Positions 6,484 through 14,561 of a stretch of 51,825 bases of DNA are shown here, in pieces. Position 1 is the stretch's first letter. Every line of letters begins with the position of its first letter. Below the pieces are notes generated by a model. That model ran no database searches. It saw only the letters and a program-made list of their open reading frames with translations, and was not told the DNA's origin. Origin of the DNA: Nakamurella sp. (GTDB taxonomy: Bacteria; Actinomycetota; Actinomycetes; Mycobacteriales; Nakamurellaceae); assembly GCA_017882715.1 (NCBI GenBank), contig JADGOY010000007.1, positions 1 through 51,825 on the forward strand. The letters run 5' to 3'. The translations under genes and the position numbers were made by a program.

Positions 6484-8663
6484 CCGTCGATCGGGATGAC
6501 GGCCCGGACCAGGACCGCGCCGGATCCGCCGTCCCCGATCGTCACCTGCCCGTCCAGGGCATCGACCCTATCGGTGGCGTGTTGCCACTCAGCGATCGCC
6601 GGTCCCGGGTAGTGACCGGCGCCCTGAACACCGGCGCCAAAGCCACCGTCGCCAAAGCCACCGTCGCCAAAGCCACCGTCGCCAAAGCCACCGGCGGCCG
6701 AGCCACCGTCACCCGACCCACGGCCTCCCCCACCACCGCCCTGCCCCCGGGCTACGTTGCCTCGGCGGACCTCGGCCACCAACCGGTCCCCGGCCACCTC
6801 GAGCCGGATCACCGCCTCGGCGGCCGAGGCAACGACCTCCACACAAAACAGGTAGGCGGCGCCCTCGATCGCTGGGTCGAGGCGCCGATCCAACGACTCG
6901 TCAACATCCAGCATCGCCGGCGAACCGGTCAGGTCGAGCTGGGCGGACAGTGCCGCGACCAGCCCGCGGCGCTGCAGCAGGGCGGGAAACACTCCCCGGC
7001 ACACGATCCTCAGCTCGTCCAGCGCCTTCTCCGCGTCTGCGATCAGCCGGTCGAGCCGGGCCGCCAGCCCCGGCGCCCGGAGGTCAAGGTCGGCCGATAG
7101 TTCGTTCGCGATCGGCGCCAGGTGCGGCACCACCTGGCGCTGGATTGCGGCAGCAAGGCGTTCCCGCTCCTCGTCCTCGACGCCGACCAGACGACGGCGC
7201 GACGCGGCGAGTTCGCGCGACCGGGCGTCCACTTCTCGCACCCGCGCGGCCAGTTCGGCCTGCAGCATGGCATTGCGGAACGCGAGCCCGGACTGTTCGG
7301 CGAAGTCTTCGACCAACCTGCACTCGGCGGCGCGCAGTTTCCGGCCCGGCGGCATGATCACCGTGATGGAGCCGACCTGCTCCCCTCGGTCGATCACCGG
7401 ACAAGTCACGGTCTCCGTCTGATTGGCGGCGGTCTCGGAATCGGGCCAGCACGCCGCGACCACCGTCGACCCGTCATCACCGGGCCCGCCGAGCAGGACC
7501 CGGATACGGGCGGCGCCCACTGCCCGTCCGACCGCCTCGGCCACCCGCCCGGGCAGCTCGTCCGGACGCGGGCTGTCGGCCAATCGTCGGCTGAGGTCGG
7601 CCAGTGCCTCGTACGGCACAGCCTGCTCGCCGTACACCAGCCGGTCGGCGAGGCTCATCACGTGCAGCCGCAGTGGCTGGAAGGCGGTGGCCACGAGCGC
7701 GGTGGCCACGATCGAGGGCCAGAACAACCCGTTGACGGAGGTCTTGACGGTTCCGAGGACCGAACCGACGACCACAACCACGGCGACGTATCCGACCGTG
7801 ACGAAGACCGCGAGCACGCCGAGCACGATGGTGCGGCTCAGGATGACGTCGATGTCGTAGAGCCGATAGCGCAGGATCGCGACACCGACGCTGACGGATA
7901 TGCCGATGTACGCCAGGTACGCGGGCAGTTGAACAAACCACGGCACGGGGGAAAAGACGACATCGCCGAGCCATAGGAGCAGGAACGCGCCGGCCAGGGC
8001 GACACCCGACGAGGCGATCCAGCGCAATTGCAGACGCCGATCGCCGGTGGCCCTGCGTAGTCGGAGCCACAACGCAACCGCGCCCAGAACAACAGAACCG
8101 GCGAGCGCAATGCTGCCGACGATCATCAGCAGGATGGTCAGGACGCCGTACGTCATGGGTGCACCGGGCAGGTCGATGCGGGGCGGGAACGCGACGACGA
8201 GGACTGCGTTGATGAGCACTGCGACAACCGCAAGGCCCACGGCGCCGCGCCACCGGCGGGAAAGCAGCGTCCCATCCGGCACGATCATGAAGATCACCAC
8301 GAGGAACGCGACCGTGTAATTCGCGTTGAACAGTTTGGAGATGTAGAGCGCAACCTGTCCCGCGCCCGGTGTTGCGATCCGACCTTGAGCGACCAGGATG
8401 GCGAACGCCTGGGCGCTCATGCCGACGGCATTGCCCAGCTGGCCGATGCAGAACAGCCAGCCGATGGTGTTCCTCGGGTATCGCGAGATGATGAGCGCAC
8501 CCACCGCGGCACCCACCATCGAACCGATGGCCAGCAGCGGAAACCCGACATCGACGAAAACCTCGTAGGACAGCAGTGACTCGCCGGCGGCCGCGAGCAG
8601 GAATCCCTGCAGGATGCTGAGCACGCACGTCGCTGCGAAGAGCAGCCATCCCACTACTCGCAT
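6408..8663 (-). CDS. Membrane histidine-kinase-like protein lacking catalytic residues (pseudokinase)
   Basis: This 751-residue protein has about ten N-terminal membrane helices (to roughly residue 340), a GAF-like region, a coiled coil and a region matching DHp and ATPase domains of NarL-type kinases. Against the neighbouring kinase, the H-box ERNIHDGAQQ reads LAAAIQRQVV (about residue 504), so the phospho-His is Gln. The N-box EALQNASKH reads EVVASAAEA (about 611), losing the Asn. The DDGRGF box is missing and a Gly-rich tract (five-residue G-G-F-G-D repeats, 6636-6695) occupies that area. It should neither bind ATP normally nor autophosphorylate. ATG 8663 lies one base after the upstream kinase stop (TGA-G-ATG), so the two are coupled. 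A larger frame beginning at 8777 overlaps the kinase and is unlikely. Confidence 0.85.
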   Translation of the reverse strand: MRVVGWLLFAATCVLSILQGFLLAAAGESLLSYEVFVDVGFPLLAIGSMVGAAVGALIISRYPRNTIGWLFCIGQLGNAVGMSAQAFAILVAQGRIATPGAGQVALYISKLFNANYTVAFLVVIFMIVPDGTLLSRRWRGAVGLAVVAVLINAVLVVAFPPRIDLPGAPMTYGVLTILLMIVGSIALAGSVVLGAVALWLRLRRATGDRRLQLRWIASSGVALAGAFLLLWLGDVVFSPVPWFVQLPAYLAYIGISVSVGVAILRYRLYDIDVILSRTIVLGVLAVFVTVGYVAVVVVVGSVLGTVKTSVNGLFWPSIVATALVATAFQPLRLHVMSLADRLVYGEQAVPYEALADLSRRLADSPRPDELPGRVAEAVGRAVGAARIRVLLGGPGDDGSTVVAACWPDSETAANQTETVTCPVIDRGEQVGSITVIMPPGRKLRAAECRLVEDFAEQSGLAFRNAMLQAELAARVREVDARSRELAASRRRLVGVEDEERERLAAAIQRQVVPHLAPIANELSADLDLRAPGLAARLDRLIADAEKALDELRIVCRGVFPALLQRRGLVAALSAQLDLTGSPAMLDVDESLDRRLDPAIEGAAYLFCVEVVASAAEAVIRLEVAGDRLVAEVRRGNVARGQGGGGGGRGSGDGGSAAGGFGDGGFGDGGFGDGGFGAGVQGAGHYPGPAIAEWQHATDRVDALDGQVTIGDGGSGAVLVRAVIPIDGQRPDRPVAAQTSSSRSGPKADLGT
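6636..6695 (-). repeat. 15-bp minisatellite x4 in the kinase-like gene
   Basis: Unit GCCAAAGCCACCGTC (plus strand) repeats at 6636, 6651, 6666 and, with the last bases changed, 6681. It encodes the G-G-F-G-D repeats on the minus strand and is frame-preserving. Confidence 0.9.
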
Positions 8664-8664
8664 C

Positions 8665-10116
8665 TCAGGCTCCGGTGGCCGAGATGAGTTCGTGCCCCGC
8701 GGACGTCGTCGAGCGGTCGGCTCCGGCGACGGGCACCACCGCCCGAACGACGGTGCCGCGTCCGGGCCCGGAATCAACCGTCAACGTGCCCTGCAGGGAC
8801 TCGACCCGATCGCGCATGTTCGCCAAACCGCCAGTGGACCGCCCGGGGACGAACCCGCGGCCATCGTCCGCGACGGAGAACTCGATGCCGTCCGGACGAC
8901 CCCGCAGTTCGATGTCGATCTGTTGCGCCGCAGAGTGTTTGGACGCGTTCTGCAGTGCCTCCAGGCAGCAGAAGTACACGGTGGCCTCGAGTTGGGGCGG
9001 GTAGCGGCGGACTTCGGTGGCGGCAATGCTGACCGGAATCGGGCTGAGCTGCGCGATTGCCCGAAGCGCCGCTTCTGGGCCCGCCTCGGTCAGCAACGAC
9101 GGGTACAGCCCCCTGGCCAGCGCATCCAACGTGGCAACGGTCACCTGTGCCGCGTCGGCTTGTTCGGCCAGCAGCCGAGCGGCCCGGTCCGGTGCTCTGC
9201 TCAGCAGGGTCTGGGTCAGTCGCAGGCTCACCAACAGGGCGATCACCTGCTGCTGCGCCCCGTCATGGATGTTGCGTTCCAACCGCTGTCGCTCCGTGTC
9301 CTGCCTGTTCACCAGGTCCCGCCGTGCCGCGCGGACATCATCGGCGCGTTGTTCCAATTCGGCCAGCCGCTGCTCCAATTCCTCCCGTAATCCCGCGGTC
9401 CGCAGCGCGAGCGCCGATTGTGCGGCGAGACCGGCGAACAACCTTTCCTCGACGGGCGTGAGCCGCTGGCCGTCCCGTAGCACCACGGTCAGCGCACCCA
9501 GCAGTTCGCCGCGCTCGCGAACCGGGAGGCTGCGCCGCGGCAGCCCGGTCCCGGTCCCGGTCCCGGCCGCGGTCCCGGCCCCGTGGCCCGAGCTGACGGT
9601 GCTGGTGCGTGGTGCGTCAACCGGCGGAGGTTCGTCGTCGAACCGTGGCCCCGGCGCGGCAGTACTCGGGCCGATGTCCGGTGGCCAACTCGCAGCCAGT
9701 TCCAGCTGTCCGTGCACGGTCAGCCACACCTCGGCCCTGGCCGTATCCGTGCCCTCCACCAGCACCTTCGCCATCCGAGCGGGAAGTTCTTCCGAGGGAT
9801 AGAAGCCGGTGACCGTCGACGGGAATCGGGCCAGCACCTGGTAGGGGGTGCGGCGGTCCTGGTGGATCAGCCGCGCGACCAGCGGGCGCAGCCGGGCCCG
9901 CACCGGCTCGAAGGCCAGCGCGACGATCGCGGTTGCCAGCACGGACAGCCAGACGCTGGGCGAACCGGTGCGGCCGAGCAGGGCGCCACCGCCCAGAACG
10001 ACGGCGATGTACACGAGCACGACGAACACGGCCATGCCCGTGGCGGTGATCAGTCCGACCCCACCGCCGACCCGGATCCGGTCCCACAGGCGTGTCACCG
10101 GATCAGCATCCTCCAT
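8665..10116 (-). CDS. NarL-family sensor histidine kinase (intact)
   Basis: A HisKA_3-type kinase of 483 residues from ATG 10116. Two N-terminal membrane helices are followed by a linker, a GAF-like domain interrupted by a Thr/Gly repeat, a coiled coil, the H-box RNIHDGAQQQ, the N-box EALQNASKHS, the G-box DDGRGF and GGLANMRDR. All residues for autophosphorylation are present. Start choice: an upstream GTG at 10209 would overlap the DUF998 gene stop, but a perfect 14-bp hairpin (10130-10163) lies between, favouring ATG 10116; GTG 10098 behind GGAGG is another option. The gene is followed after one base by the pseudokinase. The likely cognate regulator is the receiver at 6103. The signal is unknown. 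Confidence 0.9.
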   Translation of the reverse strand: MEDADPVTRLWDRIRVGGGVGLITATGMAVFVVLVYIAVVLGGGALLGRTGSPSVWLSVLATAIVALAFEPVRARLRPLVARLIHQDRRTPYQVLARFPSTVTGFYPSEELPARMAKVLVEGTDTARAEVWLTVHGQLELAASWPPDIGPSTAAPGPRFDDEPPPVDAPRTSTVSSGHGAGTAAGTGTGTGLPRRSLPVRERGELLGALTVVLRDGQRLTPVEERLFAGLAAQSALALRTAGLREELEQRLAELEQRADDVRAARRDLVNRQDTERQRLERNIHDGAQQQVIALLVSLRLTQTLLSRAPDRAARLLAEQADAAQVTVATLDALARGLYPSLLTEAGPEAALRAIAQLSPIPVSIAATEVRRYPPQLEATVYFCCLEALQNASKHSAAQQIDIELRGRPDGIEFSVADDGRGFVPGRSTGGLANMRDRVESLQGTLTVDSGPGRGTVVRAVVPVAGADRSTTSAGHELISATGA

Positions 10117-10129
10117 CCCCCCGACAGCG

Positions 10130-10163
10130 ACCAGGGCCCGCAGCGGACGCTGCGGGCCCTGGT
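10130..10163 (-). terminator. Strong hairpin between the DUF998 gene and the histidine kinase
   Basis: ACCAGGGCCCGCAG and CTGCGGGCCCTGGT are perfectly complementary over 14 bp around a 6-nt loop. There is no U tract on the minus strand. It may act as a terminator or attenuator, or mask the kinase ribosome binding site. Confidence 0.6.
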
Positions 10164-10205
10164 TGGGCTTGCCCGGCTGGACCGGGCGGGACGTGTTGGG
10201 GGTGA

Positions 10206-10916
10206 TCACCGAGCATTCGCCGGCCGGCGATCGCGGAGCAGGGTGATGGCGGCGACCGCGAGGAGGACGATCTGCATGGCCCCGGTCACGCGCTGCAGGA
10301 TGCCGGGGGGAAGCATCAGGTCGGGCATTCCGATGGTGGCGGGCATCCGGTTGAGGATGAGGGCGGTGCTGAGCAGTCCGCTGACGGCGGAGGCGGTGGC
10401 CAGGACAACGGTGGCCACGGTCCGGCCTTGCGTCCGGGCCAAGCCGCGCGCCAGCAGGTATCCGGCGAGGGGGAGGACAGCGAAGACAACTCCGCCGGCG
10501 ACCAGATGGATGGTGGAGGACATGTTCTCGGGCGTGCCCCGCAGGTTGGTGGGGAATACCGCGGCGGTGACTGCGGCGACCGACCAGATGGTGAGCAGGG
10601 CGCGGATGGCGCGGGTGCCGGCGAGCGGGCGCAGGCCGTGTGCCAGGGCGGTGCCCCCGACGGCGAGCGCGGCGGCGGTCATGGCGAACAGCGTGATGCC
10701 GTGCGGGAGCGTGACAACGTAATCGCTGATGGTCCAGGTGACCGGATCGACGCTGTCGGTGGCTTCCAGATGCAGCACGGTGATCGGCGGGACGGCTGCC
10801 GCGGCGGCGGTGACGGCGACCTTCGCGGGCTGATCCAGGACGTTGGCCGTGAACTGGGCCGGCAACGTCTCGGCCACAGTGAGGGAGCGGATGCCGGGGA
10901 GCTGGAGGGTGGTCAC
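10206..10916 (-). CDS. DUF998-like multi-pass membrane protein
   Basis: About 236 residues from GTG 10916, chosen because AAAAGGA sits 7 nt upstream; frames starting further up, to 11012, lack such a site. An N-terminal hydrophobic Ala-rich segment, then repeated helices of about 20 residues (ITLFAMTAAALAVGGTALA, ALLTIWSVAAVTAAVF, STIHLVAGGVVFAVLPLAGY, VATVVLATASAVSGLL, TGAMQIVLLAVAAITLL) give about six membrane spans. The FPTNLRGTPEN loop and the IHLVAG helix resemble DUF998. No catalytic motif is seen. It lies just upstream of the kinase pair and could be part of that signalling unit, though a hairpin separates them. Confidence 0.65.
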   Translation of the reverse strand: MTTLQLPGIRSLTVAETLPAQFTANVLDQPAKVAVTAAAAAVPPITVLHLEATDSVDPVTWTISDYVVTLPHGITLFAMTAAALAVGGTALAHGLRPLAGTRAIRALLTIWSVAAVTAAVFPTNLRGTPENMSSTIHLVAGGVVFAVLPLAGYLLARGLARTQGRTVATVVLATASAVSGLLSTALILNRMPATIGMPDLMLPPGILQRVTGAMQIVLLAVAAITLLRDRRPANAR

Positions 10917-11104
10917 TGGCCTGTCCTTTTCGATCATGGTCCGGAGTGCTGGGCGGAACATGTTGAACGTTATGGACAGGCGAAGCCGCAGGTCAGGGCG
11001 TTGTCCGCCCATTTGTTGGGGTTGAGGCCGCCGGTTTTCGGGGGCCGTTTCGCCGCGCCGTGGTGGGTGTTCACCGCCCCCCGGGTGGGCCGCCGCTACC
11101 CGTG

Positions 11105-11122
11105 GGTGGGGTTAACCCCACC
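11105..11122. promoter_or_regulatory. 18-bp perfect palindrome upstream of the DUF998 gene
   Basis: GGTGGGGTTAACCCCACC is fully self-complementary with no loop, more like a dimeric operator than a terminator. It lies about 190 bp upstream of the GTG at 10916. The binding protein is unknown. Confidence 0.4.
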
Positions 11123-11354
11123 GGGCGGTGGGCCGACCTCAGGGGCTGGGTTTGCGCGCGTCGAAACAGCTGTCGCGGAGCCGACCGCGCGGGGGACCGG
11201 TGATCGGCCGTGCCGCCGCGGCCGCCTCGTCCGCGCGCCCCGTCGAGTCCGCCGTGAGCACGGTGAATCGGCCCCGGCTCCCTGATCACGGTGCGGTCGA
11301 CGATGGCCACCGCTGCTGGACGGGCACGGGTGAGCCATCGAGGCCGCCGGCGCG

Positions 11355-11450
11355 CGATCCTGGCCAATCGCGGCAACGAACCGTTGTCGATCCTGGCCAA
11401 TCGCGGCAACGAACCGTTGTCGATCCTGGCCAATCGCGCAACGAACTGCC
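11355..11450. repeat. 33-bp tandem repeat, about 2.9 copies
   Basis: Two exact 33-bp units (11355-11387, 11388-11420) and a shortened third (11421-11450). The gene-free stretch 10917-11476 otherwise holds only the palindrome at 11105. An open minus-strand frame through the repeat has no recognisable protein character. Confidence 0.85.
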
Positions 11451-11476
11451 GGACAGGCCCGGCCCGGCCCGCGTGA

Positions 11477-12217
11477 TCAGCGGTGGTTTTCGGCCTGCTC
11501 GACCTGTTGCCCCAGGTCGTCCGGGTTCAGATCAGCCCGCTCGAACGCGTCGGACAAGGGCAGCGCCAGGTGCAGATCGGTGGCCGGGCACAGCTCGACG
11601 GTCGCTGCGGTGATCTTGAAATCGAGCACGTGACCACCGCGCCGACGCTCGTCGTCGACGAAATGCGCATGCCCGCCGGGCACACCGATTCCCCGCTCGT
11701 ACAACGGGGTGCGAAAACCCGCGACCACCCCGCGGATGTCGTCGAAACGGCGGACCGGTTCGCCCTTGGTGACCTCGACCAGCGGCCGGTAGGGCTTGTC
11801 CTGACGGCGCACCGTTCGGGTGCGGACCCAGGCGAAGTGCCCGGTGACGCGCACGGCGTACAGGTAGTTCTCCGACCGGGTCAGCCGGCGGATGAACCGG
11901 ACGACCTCGTCACGCTCCAGGTTCGGTGGCAGGTCGGCCGTCACCGACGGATTGAAGGTGGTGACCACCGCGAAGGGTGCGCGCGCGTCCAGTCGAGCCC
12001 GGGTTGCTCCGCCGTCACTGCGCAGCCGGTAGCAGACCCCGTCGACGATGATCATCTCGCCGTCCAGCGCGTTGAAGGTGCCCAAGCCGAAATCGCCGTG
12101 TTCCAACAGCTCCCGGACCGTCAGGTCGCCGTCGTAGACCCCGGCGAGCAGGGCGCTCATCAGACTGCTCTGGAACACCGCGCGCCGACCCGCACCAACG
12201 GGCTGCACTTTCGACAT
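11477..12217 (-). CDS. budA: Alpha-acetolactate decarboxylase
   Basis: This 246-residue enzyme converts 2-acetolactate to acetoin, diverting pyruvate overflow. Family features are FQSSLMSALLAGVYDGD at the N-terminus, HGDFGLGTFNALDGEM, and the zinc site HAHFVDDERRRGGHV with the paired His (HxH) and a third His. Length matches BudA/AlsD. Translation starts at ATG 12217. No acetolactate synthase (alsS/budB) lies nearby, so the gene stands alone and would rely on acetolactate from branched-chain amino acid synthesis. A 56-bp minus-strand continuation upstream is not needed. Regulation is not evident. Confidence 0.92.
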   Translation of the reverse strand: MSKVQPVGAGRRAVFQSSLMSALLAGVYDGDLTVRELLEHGDFGLGTFNALDGEMIIVDGVCYRLRSDGGATRARLDARAPFAVVTTFNPSVTADLPPNLERDEVVRFIRRLTRSENYLYAVRVTGHFAWVRTRTVRRQDKPYRPLVEVTKGEPVRRFDDIRGVVAGFRTPLYERGIGVPGGHAHFVDDERRRGGHVLDFKITAATVELCPATDLHLALPLSDAFERADLNPDDLGQQVEQAENHR

Positions 12218-12314
12218 CTCCGGCTCCGTCTCAGGGTGATGGCGCCGACGTCGCTGATCTGCCGCCCGGCCAGGGTGAGGGAAAACCTACCGCCGATTGC
12301 GACAAAGCCGTGTC

Positions 12315-12398
12315 GGGCTCGCCCACCCTGTCGGCCACGGCGGCGCCCGAGAAGGCGGGCTCGCCCACCCTGTCGGCCACGGCGGCGCCCGAGAAGGC
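12315..12398. repeat. 42-bp tandem duplication
   Basis: Two exact 42-bp copies (12315-12356 and 12357-12398) in the 315-bp spacer between budA and the divergent YjbR gene. I see no coding signal or promoter there. Confidence 0.9.
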
Positions 12399-12532
12399 AG
12401 CGTGCACACATTCTCTCGCCATGCCCCGCAGCTGGATGAGCGCGGATCGGTCGTCGCCCGCCGACGGGTGCGGTTCGTCGGCCGGCCCTGGCTGTCCGGC
12501 CCGGTGAACTGAAAGTCCCGTAGGGTGCGGCA

Positions 12533-12904
12533 GTGTCCGGCTCCACCACCGCTGCCCTGGATCGGCTGCGAGCGCTGTGCCTGACGTTCCCGGGGACGAG
12601 CGAACGGCTCAGCCACGGCGAGCCGTCCTGGTTCGTCAAGAAACAGTTCGTGATGTTCGCCGACCACCACCACGACGAGCGGGTGGGCTTCTGGGCCGCC
12701 GCCCCGGAGGGCGCCCAGTCGCGCTGGGTCGGTCAGCACCCCGAGCGCTTCTTCGTACCCCCGTACATGGGCGGGCGCGGCTGGGTGGGTGTCTATCTGG
12801 ACGTCGCGCAGGATTGGGACGACCTCGCGGAGATCATCGAGGCGGCGTACCTTCAGGCGGCGCCGGTGACATTGCGCCGCGCCTGGTTGGGCCGGAACCG
12901 CTGA
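12533..12904 (+). CDS. MmcQ/YjbR family protein
   Basis: A 123-residue protein beginning with GTG at 12533. It has the CyaY-like MmcQ/YjbR pattern: an N-terminal helix with LCLTFPGTSERLSHGEPSW, a FVKKQFVMFAD strand, and the C-terminal YMGGRGWVGVYLD followed by DWDDLAEIIEAAY and a terminal basic helix. These proteins are small, cytoplasmic and proposed to bind DNA; the molecular role is not established. It is monocistronic and convergent with ligB, 40 bp away. Confidence 0.8.
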   Translation: MSGSTTAALDRLRALCLTFPGTSERLSHGEPSWFVKKQFVMFADHHHDERVGFWAAAPEGAQSRWVGQHPERFFVPPYMGGRGWVGVYLDVAQDWDDLAEIIEAAYLQAAPVTLRRAWLGRNR

Positions 12905-12944
12905 CGCTCGAAGACGTCACAACCCGCCGAATCGCACGGTGCGA

Positions 12945-14561
12945 TCAGCCGTCCTCGCCGCCCGGCACCGGCACCTGCCCGAGAGCGGCCACCACGTCGA
13001 CGGTGTCGACGTCGTCCACCGACTTGTCCGGCCGGTAGCGCAGCACCCGGGCGAAACGCAGCGCGACCCCGCCCGGGTAGCGCACCGACGCCTGCACCCC
13101 GTCGCAGGCGATCTCGACCACCAGCGGCGGGTCGACGAAGACCGTGCCGCGGGTCCGCCGGCTCTCCCGGGCCAGGAACTGCTCGGTTTGCCACGTCAGG
13201 ACCTGATCGGTCAGGCCCTTGAACGTCTTGCCGAGCATCACCAGTCCGCCCGTCGCGGGATCCCTGGCGGCCAGATGCAGGTTCGACAGCCACCCCTCCC
13301 GCCGGCCGTATCCCCACTCGGCGGCCGTCACTGCGAGGTCGAAGGTGTGCCGCGGCTTGAGCTTGACCCAGCCGGAGTCTCGACGCCCCGCGGCGTAGGG
13401 GGCGTGCAGCTTCTTGACCACGACGCCTTCGTATCCCGCGGCGACGGCGTCGGTGAACACCCCGAGCACTTCGGTATCGGTGCCGACCAGGTGGCGGGGA
13501 ACGATCAGCTCGGCGGGTAGCGCAGACCGCATCACTTCGATGCGTTCACTGAGCGGTTCATCCAGCAGGTCCCGGCCGTCGACGTGCAGCAGGTCGAAGC
13601 AGAACAGGGACAGGGCGATTCCGGCTGCCCCGGCAGCGGGGTCGAGGTGACTGGCGGTCCGGGACGCGATGAGCTGGAACGCCACCGGCCGGCCGTCCGG
13701 GCCGAGCGAGAGTGCCTCGCCGTCCAGCACGATCGTCTGCACCGGGAGCGCGCCGACCGCCGCGACGATCTCGGGGACTCGGGCGGTGATGTCGTCCAGG
13801 CTCCGTGTGTACACCCTCACCTGCTGCCCGCTGCGGTGAACCTGGACCCGGATGCCGTCCAGCTTGACGTCCACCGCCGCCGGCAGTCCGGTCTTGTCCA
13901 GCGCCGCGGCCACGTCCGGCGCGCTGGCCGCGAGCATCGGCCGGACCGGCTGTCCGACCCGCAGCCCCACCGAGGCCAGCGCGTCAACGCCCTCGGTGGC
14001 CATCAGCCGCGCGGTACCGGGGGTGGATCCCAGCAGCATCGCCGCCCGCTGCACCGCCGCGACCGGCAGCCCGAACGCATCGGCGAGACCGTCCTGCACG
14101 AGTGCGTCCAGGGCGCCCTGCCGAACCTCGTCGAAGACCAGGCCGCGCAGCCACCGCTGCTCGGCGTCGGTGGCCCGGGCGAACAACGCCTCGACCGCCC
14201 GGGCGCGGGCCGCGGTTGATCCGGGGCCGGCCAGCCCGGCGATCTCGTCGAACGCCGCGTCGACGTCCTGGACCGTCAGGCTCGGTTCCGGCGCGGGCTC
14301 CGGGATCGAGTTCAGCGACGCCCAGCCGACGCCGGTGCGGCGTTGCCGCAGGCTTCCGGACAGGAAGGTCACCACGAGTTCGATCTCCTGCGGCTCGGAC
14401 GCGGCGATCGTCTGCGCGATGAAGCGGCGCTTGGCCAGCCGGGAGCGGGTGGCGGCGATGTCCGCGGACGTTGCGGCCAGTCGGGCGAGTTGCATCAGAC
14501 CATGGTGACGGTCGGCACCGACAGTGCCGATAGTCGAGGCGACGCTGGCGCCGGCGCTCAC
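12945..14561 (-). CDS. ligB: ATP-dependent DNA ligase (LigB type)
   Basis: The frame encodes 538 residues. An N-terminal DNA-binding domain covers roughly residues 23-210. The adenylation domain has the nucleotidyl Lys in DVKLDGIRVQ (about 233), then VYTRSLDD, LDGEAL, LFCFDLLHVDG, GYEGVVVKK and WVKLKP. An OB-fold follows with DPPLVVEIACD and LRFARVLRYRPDK. This is the actinobacterial LigB arrangement. It can seal nicks using ATP and is usually secondary to NAD-dependent LigA. The GTG at 14561 overlaps the upstream patatin stop (GTGA); ATG 14495 is the alternative start and gives a more typical N-terminus. Confidence 0.92.
   Translation of the reverse strand: MSAGASVASTIGTVGADRHHGLMQLARLAATSADIAATRSRLAKRRFIAQTIAASEPQEIELVVTFLSGSLRQRRTGVGWASLNSIPEPAPEPSLTVQDVDAAFDEIAGLAGPGSTAARARAVEALFARATDAEQRWLRGLVFDEVRQGALDALVQDGLADAFGLPVAAVQRAAMLLGSTPGTARLMATEGVDALASVGLRVGQPVRPMLAASAPDVAAALDKTGLPAAVDVKLDGIRVQVHRSGQQVRVYTRSLDDITARVPEIVAAVGALPVQTIVLDGEALSLGPDGRPVAFQLIASRTASHLDPAAGAAGIALSLFCFDLLHVDGRDLLDEPLSERIEVMRSALPAELIVPRHLVGTDTEVLGVFTDAVAAGYEGVVVKKLHAPYAAGRRDSGWVKLKPRHTFDLAVTAAEWGYGRREGWLSNLHLAARDPATGGLVMLGKTFKGLTDQVLTWQTEQFLARESRRTRGTVFVDPPLVVEIACDGVQASVRYPGGVALRFARVLRYRPDKSVDDVDTVDVVAALGQVPVPGGEDG

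Noticed and set aside
11355-11450. Possible CRISPR-like array
   Set aside because: The 33-bp units are directly adjacent with no spacers, so this is a tandem repeat; no cas genes are present. The same holds for the 49751 array.
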